Origin: Adiantum capillus-veneris
Taxonomy: Eukaryota > Streptophyta > Polypodiopsida > Polypodiales > Pteridaceae
Assembly: GCA_014529385.2 (NCBI GenBank)
Contig: CM043968.1
Location: 4,948,001-5,008,000 of the forward strand
Length of the DNA stretch: 60,000 bases
Direction of reading: 5' to 3'
Under the pieces are notes generated by a model, which had not been told where the DNA came from, did no database searches, and saw only the letters and a list, made by a program, of their open reading frames with translations. The position numbers were made by a program, and so were the translations under genes. Below, one piece after another: positions 46,132-59,420 of this stretch (positions are counted from its first letter, which is position 1; the number at the start of each line of letters is the position of its first letter).

Positions 46132-49100
46132 TCATTCTGGGTGTCTAGCTAGAATGCTTCTAATCCTTTGTTGTAGTCTCCTCCGGTGAAGTGTGCTTCT
46201 GCATCTTGGTCGTGGTCGTCTCGATTTCCTAAGCTCAATTGCTCTGTCAATTAGGGTGCCTTTGGGGAGAATGTGGGTACTCCTTTGTGTTGGCTGCTGG
46301 CCTCTTGCTTCCCCTTCCACTCCTGCTTCTCTCGATCCGAAGAAGTCTGTGATCTGCCTCTGAGGCTGTAGTGCTCTTTGTCTTCTCATTAGATTATCCC
46401 TGTGCCGATGTAGTTCCAGTAGGTACAAGCCTAAGCATCTTTGATCTTGGTATTGCATGATTCTATCTAGAGGTCCAAAGCCCTCTTTAAAGAGGCAGTG
46501 AAAAAACCCATGTATCTCGTAGTATACTGTGCAATGGCATATATAGTGTAATTCTGTCTCCGGCTCCATTCCGCATAACTTGCAAATTCTGCTCTCAGGT
46601 GGGATTCCCCTAAATCTGCCAAATTCAATTTCCAACTGGTGTGAGGATGTACGAATCTGACCAATAGCACATCTCACCCCATGAGACAGGTGGGTATCCA
46701 TGTAACTCGGGCGAATCACAAATCCATCTTCAGATAGTTGTAGGAAGTTTTCTTTGTAGTCGGCCATCTTCGTGCCCAATTCTTGTGTAGGGTCTACCCA
46801 TGTCCTCTTAGTATCCAACTGTATAAGATCCCTGTCGGATGATTTTATTAATCTCCTTTCGTGTAATTGCCAGTGATGGAGCCTCAAGAGAGTATTGGAA
46901 GGGGGGCAATCTTTCCATACTGAACCCGTGTCTCTGAAACCACGAGGACAGTTGTGCATACCAGCATGATGTATCCCCTTTCATTGCCAATTGTCGAGAG
47001 GATTCGAGGGCCAGTCTAGTATATCGGCCATTATTTGTATCCCACAAACCATGTATAAAGGACACTGATCTGGTAAGAGCTTCAATTTCTATCGGAGGGG
47101 CCGCTAGTTCCGCTCGGGTAATCGCGTGTGGTACGGAGGCCTTGGCTCTAATCATTCGGGAAATCATAGATACCAAAGGTCTCTCCATTGACTTCCAATT
47201 ATCCTGATCCACAGATGGTCCCCAAATCTGGACCCCATAAAGCATAGTCGAAGCCACCACAGTATCAAAGAGCCAAAGTTTTGTTCATGGTTCCTGAAAT
47301 TGCACTTGTGAACACATCCTCTCCAACCCTCCCAGGGCTGCAGAGGCTCTGGATAATCTAGCATCCGCTGCTTTCTTAAGAGTAAACTTCGGTCCTGCAA
47401 ATACCACCCCAAGGTATGTGTATGCATCTGTGTACTCTACTGTATCCTGGCCATGTGCAAATGTAGGTGCCGATCTCCTAACCCACTGCGGTGTGGTGTT
47501 AAACACCATAACTTTGGTTTTACCCAAGTTTACCGACAGTCCACTGTCCTCCGCGAATTTATGTAAAGCATCTAGCTGCCTCTGCATTCCATCTGGTGAT
47601 TCTGCTATCAATACAATATCATCTGCATACAACAGCAACGGGATCCATGACCCTGCAAGTTGAGCACCTCTGTCACCTTCTCTATCAATGTAATCTGATA
47701 CCTCATCTATGTACATACCAAATAAAGTTGGGGACAGTGGGCATCCTTGCTTTACTCCAACGGTGGAGTGAACAATGTCGGAATCCCCTTCTGGAGTACG
47801 TACATAACCAGTTACTGATCCGTATAAGGCCATGATCCCCCAAATAATCTCTTTGGGGACCCCTAACTCTTGCATCCTGTGCATCAATCTGGCCCTCGGT
47901 ACTGTATCAAAAGCTTTTCGAAAATCCACAAAGCAACAATACATTCTTCTCCCATTTGCTCTTCCTTCTTCAATAATGGCTCTGAGCGTAAGAATATGAT
48001 CTAAAGTGGAATAACCCCTTTTGAATCCAGCTTGTCCCGTTGCCCTTATGCCCTGATTCTCTGCCCATCTACTCAATTTTTGTTCAAGAATGGATGCGTA
48101 CAGTCGGGTCAAAGTGTGACCTACCATAATGGTACGGTAGTTCCCGGGTATCATAGGATCCCCTGACTTGAAAATAGGTACAATAGTAGATAATTTCCAA
48201 GATTCAGGGAATCCTTCACACATGACCCGATTAAACAGACGAGCAAGGACTTCTGAAAGTAGATCCCTGGCATGGATCAAATGTTCTGCTACTAAACCAT
48301 CATGATCATATGCTCTTCTTGTCTTCATCTTATCAATGGCTTTTTCCACCATTTCCATAGTAAAGAAAGTACTAGTAGCAGGGCATGGCTCTAGTGGATC
48401 TGGTAATGGAGGCTGTCCAGATACCATATATAATGATGTTACATATTGACCCCATATCTCAGGAGAAGTAATCGTCGGAGGCGGTGAGTCCTCGTGAAAT
48501 AAGCGCCATGCCTCATGTGAGTCCTGACTCAAGAAGAGCTGATATAATTCCTTCTCCAGTTTGGCTAAAAATGCCCTTTTCTTGCGACGTACTATACGCC
48601 GAAGAGCAATCCGAGACTGCTTATATGTGATGATCCCAAGTGTAAGCTCTTTCTGGACCTGGGTTCTCGTCTCTCTGCATTCCTCGTCATACCAGCTGTT
48701 TTGAGGCATGTTCCCAGCTACTCTCTTCTGATCAGGTTGAGTATGTGGGTATGCCTCTTGTGCTGCTCCATGTAGTATCTCTGTTAATTGAGAAGTAATC
48801 TCCTCTACAGTATATACTGGCTCGGCTGTCCACATCCTATTATAGATCTTTTCCACATAGACTGAATCAGTTTCTGGCGTGAAAATATATCTTGTGTGTG
48901 TCTTCTTCCTTTGTACTTGAGAGGCATTGTATTGGAAGGAGATGGATAAGGTCAATAGAGCATGATCCACTGCAATCCCAACCGGTCTGGGTCCCACCTT
49001 AAATTCCTTGATACTAGAAATAAAGCTTGGTGAAGTCATGACATAATCCACTGTACTGGCCCCATGCCTGTGCGGGAAGCATGTGAATCCCCCCGATAAC

Positions 49101-49768
49101 GGGAAATTCTCTAGACCATTAAGTATGGCCAAACCATGTATAGTTGCCATCTCCATGAGATGTCTCCCATATTCAGTGTGTTCTTTATCCTGTGAGTTTC
49201 TAGTAAGCCCCCTCTGTGATAAATCCACTTCTGCAAGCATTTCCTCAGAAGTATCATAGAATACTGCTTGAGAGTTGGCCGTTCTGGCATTAAAGTCTCC
49301 TAAGAGAACGATGTCTCCATCTCTAGAGAACTCCCATATGTCATTATTCAATATGGAGAAAGGGGATTGTCCTTTAGGTGAGGAGTAGACTGAGGTATTC
49401 GGAGGGAAGTAGCATATAGCGATGTATAGAAATCTACCTGTCTCGGCTCTCATTCTCACCCACATATACCTTGCTTGCTCATCTTTCCTGATAATCTGTA
49501 GTAGTGGTTTCAGCTCCTCTTTAAATAAGACTGCTACTCCTCCTGAACCCCGGCTACCCTGTAGAGATCTCTTGTCTGGTCGACCAGCTGTTTCCCATAA
49601 ATAACCCTTCACATGTGGCATACGCTGTCCCGGTATCTGGTGTGTCTCTGAGTAGAAAACTATGTCTCTGTCCCTAAAGCTGTCTTCAAAGGCACCTACA
49701 TCTAGCCTATATGATCCATTACAATTCCACGCCGCTATCTGTAGCGTCGTCCCATAGGTCTCGCACCG
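46132..49768 (-). pseudogene. LINE 2 ORF2: APE endonuclease, reverse transcriptase, C-terminal Cys-His motif
   Basis: The frame is open from the codon after the ORF1 TGA. The endonuclease starts AAWNCNGSYRLDVGAFEDSF and has GDFNART (codons near 49281-49300). RT motifs: FVDFRKAFDTVPR, VGVKQGCPLSPTLFGMYIDE and YADD (47618-47629). The C-terminal part has STMLYGVQIWGPS and CKLCGMEPETELHYICHC near 46531-46587. There are two lesions: an in-frame TGA at 47285-47287 right after RT (CSQVQFQEP*TKLWLF) and a frameshift near 46830-46870. No ATG begins the endonuclease frame upstream of WNCNG; the first in-frame Met is at 49621, inside the domain, which supports a readthrough start. Confidence 0.9.
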
Positions 49769-49771
49769 TCA
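49766..49771 (-). promoter_or_regulatory. Leaky-type stop context between LINE 2 ORF1 and ORF2 (UGA CGG)
   Basis: The ORF1 stop codon TGA is followed by CGG, and ORF2 continues in the same frame. UGA followed by CGG or CUA is an established readthrough context in several plant RNA viruses and cellular genes. Its use here is inference. Confidence 0.55.
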
Positions 49772-50797
49772 TGTTGAGCGCTTTTCCAAAACCACTACTT
49801 TCCCTCCTCTATAAAAGGCGATTTTCCCCTTTTCTCGTGCAGCCCTGATCTCTGGCATCAACTCTTTCATGTGTGCCACTTGTGCCAATGTAAGGTCATC
49901 TCCCAAGAAAATACCGGTTTTCTTAAGAGTTGGCCTCTTCTTTAGAAATTCTTTCCTTATTTCTATATTCGGGAAGCGGAGAATAAGTGCCCTATCCTTT
50001 ACGTTTCCCTTCTCATCGATTCCTTTCTTGCCCACTCTCCATGCACTCGTGTGAGTGGGCTCTGTGATGCCCATGCGTTGTAGCAGTTCCTTCACTTCTT
50101 CATCTACATTCTCTTTGTCTTTGACTCCTGTTACCCGCACATGCAGAGCCCGAGTCTTCCTTTTCTGCTCTTCCTCAATTGTCATATTAATAATGGTGGA
50201 GGTAGGTGTGGTCTCGGGCATCTGGGTCTTCCCTTTCTTCGCATCCTCAATCCATTTCTCTGCTTCATCAACCTTTTCTTGTGTCTTAAAGAGATGTTCC
50301 GCCGTTTTCGATTTTTGTTCATCTCCTTCCCGTAGAGCTTTCATTTGATCCTTCATGTCCTCAAGCTCCTTGAGCACCGAAGGTTGGTTGTCTCCCTTCT
50401 CCTTAGTTGTAGATTTGCAGGCCGCAAGTTCTCCTTTTAGCTCCTTAATTATTGCATCTTTTTCCCTCATGTGCTTTTCCATATTTGTTCTCCATGCTTC
50501 GAAGCTTGCTACTGCCTCAGCGAGTTTCTTTTGCATAACGCATTCTGTTACATTTACTTCGGCCTTGATTAGGTTTCGTAATTCTGTTTTCAAGATCTGA
50601 ATCTCCTCATTTTGTATCCCCCGGGTCTCTCCCCTTAGTTCTCTCATCATGTCTCCATACATGGAATTCCTGTAGCTCTCCGCGCTCGCGTGCATTTCCT
50701 TCCTGATGTCATCTCTCATGTAGTTTAGCTCTGATTTGAGCATCATCTGGACCTTCTCCATCATTAGTTCATCACGTACCTTGGACGTTTTCCCCAC
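49769..50797 (-). CDS. LINE 2 ORF1: coiled-coil RNA-binding protein (L1 ORF1p-like)
   Basis: About 342 residues. A long coiled coil comes first (residues about 15-200: MQKKLAEAVASFEAWRTNME, LKELEDMKDQMKALREGDEQ), then an RRM-like region (TRALHVRVTGVKDKENVDEE, RMGITEPTHTSAWRVGKKG) and a C-terminal domain (LILRFPNIEIRKEFLKKRPT, GIFLGDDLTLAQVAHMKELM), as in LINE ORF1 chaperones. The codon at 50797 is GTG; the first ATG in frame is at 50764. The open frame continues upstream through an A-run to a stop near 50885. The stop is TGA at 49769-49771, followed by CGG; ORF2 is in the same frame. A start by an A-run length change upstream cannot be excluded. Confidence 0.82.
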   Translation of the reverse strand: MGKTSKVRDELMMEKVQMMLKSELNYMRDDIRKEMHASAESYRNSMYGDMMRELRGETRGIQNEEIQILKTELRNLIKAEVNVTECVMQKKLAEAVASFEAWRTNMEKHMREKDAIIKELKGELAACKSTTKEKGDNQPSVLKELEDMKDQMKALREGDEQKSKTAEHLFKTQEKVDEAEKWIEDAKKGKTQMPETTPTSTIINMTIEEEQKRKTRALHVRVTGVKDKENVDEEVKELLQRMGITEPTHTSAWRVGKKGIDEKGNVKDRALILRFPNIEIRKEFLKKRPTLKKTGIFLGDDLTLAQVAHMKELMPEIRAAREKGKIAFYRGGKVVVLEKRST

Positions 50798-51073
50798 TCG
50801 TAATGATCCTGGTGATAGTACAGTATCTCTGTTTCTCCGCTTAAATGTGGCTGTTTTTTTTTTTGGGGGTGGTGTAGCTATCTACATCCGGCCCTTCCTT
50901 TTCGGTAAGCGGATCCATCGAACCCGCCCCGCAAATGTGGGGTAGGGTACTAAGGTAAGGGACCGAGAATAAGGCAAACTTTAAAAGTGTATTTTAAAGC
51001 TTAAAAGCCTTTGAACTTTAAGAGTTTATTTCAAGGTTTAGAAAACCTTTAAACTTTAATGTAGAAAATGTAA

Positions 51074-51178
51074 GACCTTCTACGCGTAGGTAAAGGAGGG
51101 CTGCCGAGGACCTTCTACGCGTAGGTAAAGGAGAGGTGCCGAGGACATTCTACGCGTAGGGAATCACGGAGTACCGCG
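51074..51178 (-). repeat. 35-bp tandem repeat x3 with a CTACGCGTAG palindrome
   Basis: GACCTTCTACGCGTAGG with the following TAAAGGAGGGCTGCCGAG starts at 51074, 51109 and 51144 (exact 35-bp period, the third copy diverging after the palindrome). It lies upstream of LINE 2 ORF1, where 5' promoter monomers would be expected. Confidence 0.85.
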
Positions 51179-51211
51179 TCTCCTGCGTGAGCCCGCTGCC
51201 TCACTGCCTCA

Positions 51212-51232
51212 CTGAGAGAGAGAGAGAGAGAG
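51212..51232 (+). repeat. (GA)n tract at the proposed LINE 2 5' end
   Basis: About ten GA units. It is the first GA array beyond the LINE 2 ORF1 side. Confidence 0.9.
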
Positions 51233-51333
51233 AGTGAGAGTCCTCGCGATGGGGCCGCAACAGCTCCTCGCCATGGGGCTGCCTGCGTGGACGTCTTGCT
51301 GTACTGCTCCCTCCCCAAACCGCGCGCGTTGCC

Positions 51334-51496
<163 letters not shown>

Positions 51497-51674
51497 CCTT
51501 TGGCGATGGCTACCTTTTGATCACACACCCTTGGGGTGAAACTGTACAACGGCTGTATGCGCTAATTGTGTGCTGGTCTGCAGCCCAAGCCAGGTCACTC
51601 ACTGTTTGCAGACGAGAGAGAGAGAGAGACCTGCGCTCTGCTTGGCACCTCTGCTCTGCGCGCCCTCTGTTTGC

Positions 51675-51819
<145 letters not shown>

Positions 51820-51855
51820 GAAATGAAATGAAATGTTATATTTACGTCTTCAAAA

Positions 51856-51870
51856 AGGCCATAGTGACCT
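51856..51870 (-). promoter_or_regulatory. 3' UTR hairpin of LINE 4
   Basis: On the minus strand AGGTCA, loop CTA, TGGCCT; same stem as LINE 2 with a changed loop. Confidence 0.6.
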
Positions 51871-52009
51871 ATGAGACCAGAAAGTTACAAGTTGGTGGAT
51901 CTGATACAAGGTCAGAGTAACAAAATAACAACAGTACAAAACAAAGATCTATACTATGGGATCGTAGATTGGTCGATGTGAACTAAGCAAAAAATGGGCG
52001 GCTTGCTGG

Positions 52010-52668
<659 letters not shown>

Positions 52669-53054
52669 CACAAACTACTGACGTGTTAAGCCATTGAAGA
52701 ACAGATCCAACATGCAGATCTCGGCCGAGGATCCTAAACCCTAAGTGCAGAAGCAACATAAGAAGTTTTTATCAACTTACAAAGTCTTGCCGAGTGGCCT
52801 ATTTTTAAAGAGGAGTTCTCACCAACTTATGGGACCCTGTTCGATGGGGCCGAAGTGACTAGAGATAAATAAAGCAGGACACACACGCACACACATTTTT
52901 TTTTTTTTTTGGGTAAATCAATTTGATTTATCTATATGTGGGAAACCTCAAAGAGAGGAAAACCTACCAAAAAGATGAAGTACAAGCGAAGGAACACAAA
53001 AGTGTTCGGCTATACAAAACAACTAAAAGCATTCATAAGAAAGCTGATGTATCT

Positions 53055-54392
53055 CTACAGTGATATCACCAATTTCCAAGGCGAACCGTAAAGACTGCCT
53101 AAGGGAAAGTTTGAAGAAAGGCAGGGGATCTGTATGAATGCGATGGAACATATGGCCATTACACTGTCGCCACAGGCTCTAGTAAGCCCAAAACCTAACC
53201 CACATGAAGAAGACTGCAAAGTGCTGCAACGCCGGTGAGAAGATACCAAAAGCCCAAAACCGTTTATGGAAGACCGTCGTGGAAAAACGGAGCCGCATAC
53301 ACGCAGATACCCGACGAAGAAAGTCTCAAGTAATACAACAATCCCACAAGAGGTGACAAACATCCTCCTTGGCAGATGAGCAAAGGACACAGCATGAATG
53401 GCGGATATGGCGCATCCTAAGAAAGGTACCCACAGGGAGCACACCAAGTAAACAACGCCAAAGAAACAAACGCTCCTTCAGCGGCAAACGGCTTTCCCAT
53501 AATGCAAATAGAAGCCTTCTCCACCAAATATTCGATTTATGCACGTGCCAAAGAGTGTTGCAATGATTAGCAAGCCATGGTTGAGGCAAAAGAAGAGCAT
53601 ATGCTCGGCCGGCATAAATATCTTGAAAGGGCATTTCCCGAAGATTCCAGTCAGACATGCGATCACCATCAGCCAAGGGTGAAACGGGTAAAAAACCGAC
53701 GAACATTCGCTGCAATTCTCTCCAGTACTGGCGATAATGCATGCCCAATCCAAAACGGCGAGCGGTAAATGGAAACTCTAAAGTGAAACCAGCTGCATCC
53801 ACCACATCCTCAACCACTTGAATGCCACGGTAGGAGAGGAAATACGCTTGGCGAGGCGAGCAGGTAAGAGAAAAGGCCCGGCTCCAATGAAGACTCTCCA
53901 AGCGAAGGGAGTTGTTGCGTTCGAGCAGTCCACGATAGATGATTCGTAACCTGTTTCTAGGCAGAGAGCAAGGTGGAAGCAAGCGAGCATTCATGAATAT
54001 GGCCATCCATCTTACCAAATACCACCTCTTAAATAGATGATTGCCAGTGACCAAACGAGGACGTAACCACATGCTGGCTCAAGTGTGCAAACATAAGAGT
54101 CCAAGGCTGAGATTGTTGCGTAAGTGTAGGCAATAGCATAGCCTTCCTAGCTAGGACATGCCGACGCAGGTCCAAAATATTTAGACCACCAAAGCGCTTT
54201 GGTGTACAAAGTTTTGTCATTGACATCAGACACATGCCTTTTTTGTGTGCATGAATTCGCCACAAATGAGACAAAATGGCCGACATGAGAGAAATAAGAC
54301 AATGGCGAGGTCAGTGCAACAGTGGCAAAAAGAACTGAACATATGCCATGAGGATACTTTGAACGATTCTCAAGCAAACATGTAGTGGCCAA
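53055..54392 (-). pseudogene. LINE 6 ORF2 C-terminus with zf-RVT
   Basis: 53326-54072 reads WWRRLLFALWESRLPLKERL, FLWRCLLGVLPVGTFLRM and CCVLCSSAKEDVCHLLWDC, the C-x2-C...H-x4-C zinc-binding region (zf-RVT) at the end of plant L1 ORF2. Upstream fragments (54029-54392) and a downstream fragment (53055-53447) lie in other frames. Several frameshifts. Confidence 0.82.
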
Positions 54393-54416
54393 GTCGAAAG
54401 CTTCGAGTAATGCAGT

Positions 54417-55500
54417 TTAACATTTAAGCGTTGCATAACCCAGTCCACTTTTTGCGTGAGTGACGTTCCATCCAATTGGATAACCCAAATGCCTGGTGAT
54501 CACATTTGGAGGAACAATCTCTCCTGGCCACAACAGAGCATGCCAATCACAAGAACGGAGTGGTAAAAGCTTTGATTTACGGAAGTTGACTTTAAGACCA
54601 GTCGCAATCGCAAACAATTCGAAAGCTTTCATAATCACTTGAACATCGCTCTGTTGATTGCGGGGCATAAACAACGAGTCATCCGCATAAGCCTGTCCAA
54701 TAAATGAATGACCCGATGGTAACTGCAAACCATTAAGACACTGCACAGAGGTCAAGTGATCAAGATACATCAACATAGGATGAGTGGCAATAGCATACAT
54801 CAAAGCGCTAAGGGGGCAACCTTGCCTAACCGAACAACCAAGTGGCCACGATTCTGTCAATTCCCCTTCCAGGATCCCCGAAGACGTGTTGCAAGCATAC
54901 AAGAAATAAACCACATTGGCCAATTTAAGACCAAACCCTAGACACCTCCTTGTGGAAGCAATGAAGTCCCATTGCACAATGTCAAAGGCCTTTTCAATGT
55001 CAACTTGCATGACCAGCACGTCTTGTTGCGTGTACTTGGCATACTCCATGCCAATCATAACATTTGCCAAATTGTCCACAATTTGGCGACGAGGAATAAA
55101 ACCATACTGAGCTTGATGAAGTCCTGTAAACAAGTAGTCCTTAATGCGATGGACAAAACATTTCAGCCAATAACTTGTAAACCACCAGCATCAAAGTTAT
55201 GGGCCGCCAATGAGAGAATTGCTCGCAGAGTGCTTGCTTGGGCAACAATTCAAGTAAACCCTCTTTCCATGATACTGGCAGATCATGTTTTTCCCATGCC
55301 GCATTTACCATGAAAAGTAGGGGCTGTTTAAGAGCATCCCAAAAGGAGAGGAAAAATTCCATAGTAAGTCCATCCGAACCGGGAGATCTCCAACAGCCCA
55401 ATGCAAGCAGGGCACCATGCAATTTAGAAGCTGAGAAAGGATCCTCAAGGCATTGTGCCTCCCGCGAAGACATGATCGGACGAACATAAGAAAGCAACAA
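54417..55500 (-). pseudogene. LINE 6 reverse transcriptase
   Basis: 54417-55133: HQAQYGFIPRRQIVDNLANV, VMQVDIEKAFDIVQWDF (first catalytic Asp), SVRQGCPLSALMYAIAT and IGQAYADDSLFMPRN (YADD intact), then TGLKVNFRKSKLLPL. 55141-55500 carries the fingers (ALLALGCWRSPGSDGLTMEF). A stop and frame change lie near 55135. Confidence 0.9.
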
Positions 55501-55530
55501 TTGACGCGCTCGACAAGCTGCCGAAGATGG

Positions 55531-56867
55531 CTAAGATGGGGCTGCAAACAGTTGACAATAATGTGAAACCATAACCTCAGCAAGTTCCCACTTCGAAGAA
55601 GTCCAAGCACCCGAGGGAAGCATAACCCGCTTAATTAATTGCGAGATCCTTGAATGATGCAGATGCTTAAAAAATTTCTTTGAAGCACAACCTTTATTCA
55701 TAAAAGCTTGTTGACGTGCACGCATCTGTCATTTAGCAATTTTCCGCTTATCATTTTGCTGAATACATAGAGTAGCTTCACATAGCTCCATCATTTCAGA
55801 GTTAGACAAGGGCCGTGAATCATCTAACTGTTGTAGGCGTTGACTAACCCGTTTCGCATCAACGACATTCCCCTGAATGAGTTGCATATACTGCGTACCA
55901 TAGTCACAAATACCACTTTGTACTCTCACGATAAACGATACCAGCAACATCCAAATCAATATGCATATGGGCCAACAGTGGGAGAATTATATCGGCAATC
56001 ATGTGTCGGAAAGCTTCATGAGTAAGGAGGCATTGTTAACATGCAACAAGCGTTTCCTGTAAAGAGGCCGATCATAAAGAGATTGTCCAAAAGACAAAGA
56101 CAGCAGAAGAGGATAATGGTTTGATAGCTGCAAGGCATAATCTATCTGCATGGCGCATACAAATTCTTCATACTGTTGCCCATTAAGCAAGTACCAGCGA
56201 TCCAATTGTGCTCTATAAGATGAATGAGCGGCATGCTGGAAGGTGAAACCATAAGCATCAGGATGCAAACAGCGCCATATATCAATCATTTGAGCAGAGG
56301 CAAAAAGAAGATCCCATTCATGTTTCTCTGCAAGCAACATATGCGAATTTCTTGTGGTGTTGTCATTTAAATCAGGGGTATTATTGAAATCTCCACAAAG
56401 AAATGCATTAGAAGTCCAAGGATGAGATGAAATTTCTCGCCATAAAGCAGCTCTTTGCCCAGAGGCCGTGTATGCATAAGTACCTCCAAATTCGTGAACT
56501 CGACCATTCAACAAACATTGTACACCATCCACCGGCTATGCGGATCATTGTATAGCAGAACAGGCTGAAGCTCATGGCGAACTAGCACCAATAAACCCAA
56601 GAAATCATGCAAACCTATGTACACAATCCAATAACCGGCAAAGTAGGAACTTTGACCAGCAAACTCGTGCTGATTATGCTCTTGCAATACAACTATGTTT
56701 GCTCTACATGTATGTACATAATGCCAGGTCAGACGCCATTTGTCCAGGTTACATAAACCCCGCACATTGTATGAGATGCATTTAATGTGACTTTGCATTC
56801 GGAAACCTATGTACAAGAGGCAAGAAACATGGTGATCAAGTGGAGGTGCCCATAGGCACATCTCCAT
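55531..56867 (-). pseudogene. LINE 6 APE endonuclease and linker
   Basis: Begins IKCISYNVRGLCNLDKWRLT, VVLQEHNQHEF; a frame change near 56520; then AFLCGDFNNTPDLNDNTTRN (GDFN motif) and LQLSNHYPLLLSL, where the usual catalytic S-D-H is S-N-H. Linker fragments (55531-55959) lead to RT. The endonuclease would be inactive as sequenced. Confidence 0.82.
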
Positions 56868-56929
56868 CCACTACATCCATACGAGGACCCGGCCTCGGAG
56901 ACAAAGCAAGAAATGTATCCACAGGGTTC

Positions 56930-58012
56930 ACAGGCGAGGTGAAGTCTCACTGAGGAGTACATCTTTGTAAGAGTGCATCGTTTTGTCCCATGCATCAATT
57001 AGTGTGGATTTGTCATTACATGGAAGTTGCTTAAACGATGCATTCTTGTTGGCATTAACAGAAGGGATGTAATTACGAGAAGAAGTGGTGTACGAATCTT
57101 CACTAATTTTTTTGACACCACCCAAGAATTGACATCAGCAGGTCCAACATTTTTGCCTTTTGCAGCAGTTCCATTCCCAGGATCAGTGAATTGCTGTGCC
57201 TTGCCTTTCCCTTTATCCACATTCAAAGCAACCTTAATCGTAGAGGTTCCAGTCTGCTTGACTTCGCTGTGGGTTTTCTTGCAGGGATAGAGGTGGACGA
57301 AAGAACAGCAGAAGGAGGAGGTTGCAAGACCGGCTCTGGACATTCAGATTGCATATGGCCAAATTTGCCACATCGAAAGCATGAATTCACAAATTTACCC
57401 CATTTAAATTTAAAGGGGCGCTTTCCTACCCATGGATCTCCTGAATCAACCATAATTCTTGTCAGTGTCCCAGAGAATGCAAAACCTGTTTGTATTCGCA
57501 TCCAATTTTGGGGGACAAATGACTTTACCAAGCTGCGCGGCCAACAAAGGCAGAGAATGTCTCCACGTGCGAGGGAAATCAACAATTTCCACCCACACCG
57601 GGCATTTGTGACGAATAAGACTCTGGTAGTCTTTAGTGAGTGCCCACGGGAGAACACGCGTCATTTGTGTATTAATGAAGAGGGGAGACATCTCTAGCAA
57701 AAGATTCCTAGTTTCCATATCTGCGAGCAAAACTTCATAAAATCCACGCGCCCCAAAATAGACACCACGAACAACTTGTTTTTTAAGGAGAAAGTCAACC
57801 CATTGCTCGACATCTTGTGCAGTAGGCATTTTCCCTGGGAAAAAGAGGATAACCGTGTTCATAGCGTACTGACCAACTGGGCCCATGAGGTCTTGCACCG
57901 GAATGCGCACCTCAAGAGCAGGCGCCTGACCATTCCATGCCTGTCGAGCCTCCTCAAAGTCCTCATATAGGCATGCTTTGATCTCGGAAGCAGCCTCCGA
58001 CGTCGGTTCCAT
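56930..58012 (-). pseudogene. LINE 6 ORF1: DUF4283-like region and CCHC zinc knuckle
   Basis: From the ATG at 58012 (MEPTSEAASEIKACLYEDFE). QVVRGVYFGARGFYEVLLAD and VLPWALTKDYQSLIRHKCPV are DUF4283-like; RFCILWDTDKN follows. After a frame change near 57480 comes PWVGKRPFKFKWGKFVN and CFRCGKFGHMQSEC, a perfect CX2CX4HX4C knuckle. A further shift leads to a Lys/Ser-rich tail. Plant L1 ORF1 proteins have this layout. An upstream in-frame extension to 58210 looks non-coding. Confidence 0.85.

Positions 58013-59420
<1,408 letters not shown>

Larger units (their letters stand above)
52896..58012 (-). mobile_element. LINE 6: degenerate plant L1-type LINE with poly(A) tail
   Basis: Minus strand: ORF1 58012-about 56930, ORF2 56867-53055, and a 15-nt poly(A) tail (T-run 52896-52910 on the plus strand). 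The tail abuts a CA-rich tract (52880-52895). Domain content (DUF4283-like region and CCHC in ORF1; APE, RT and zf-RVT in ORF2) is that of plant L1 LINEs and differs from LINEs 1-4. There are many stops and frameshifts. Confidence 0.88.
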
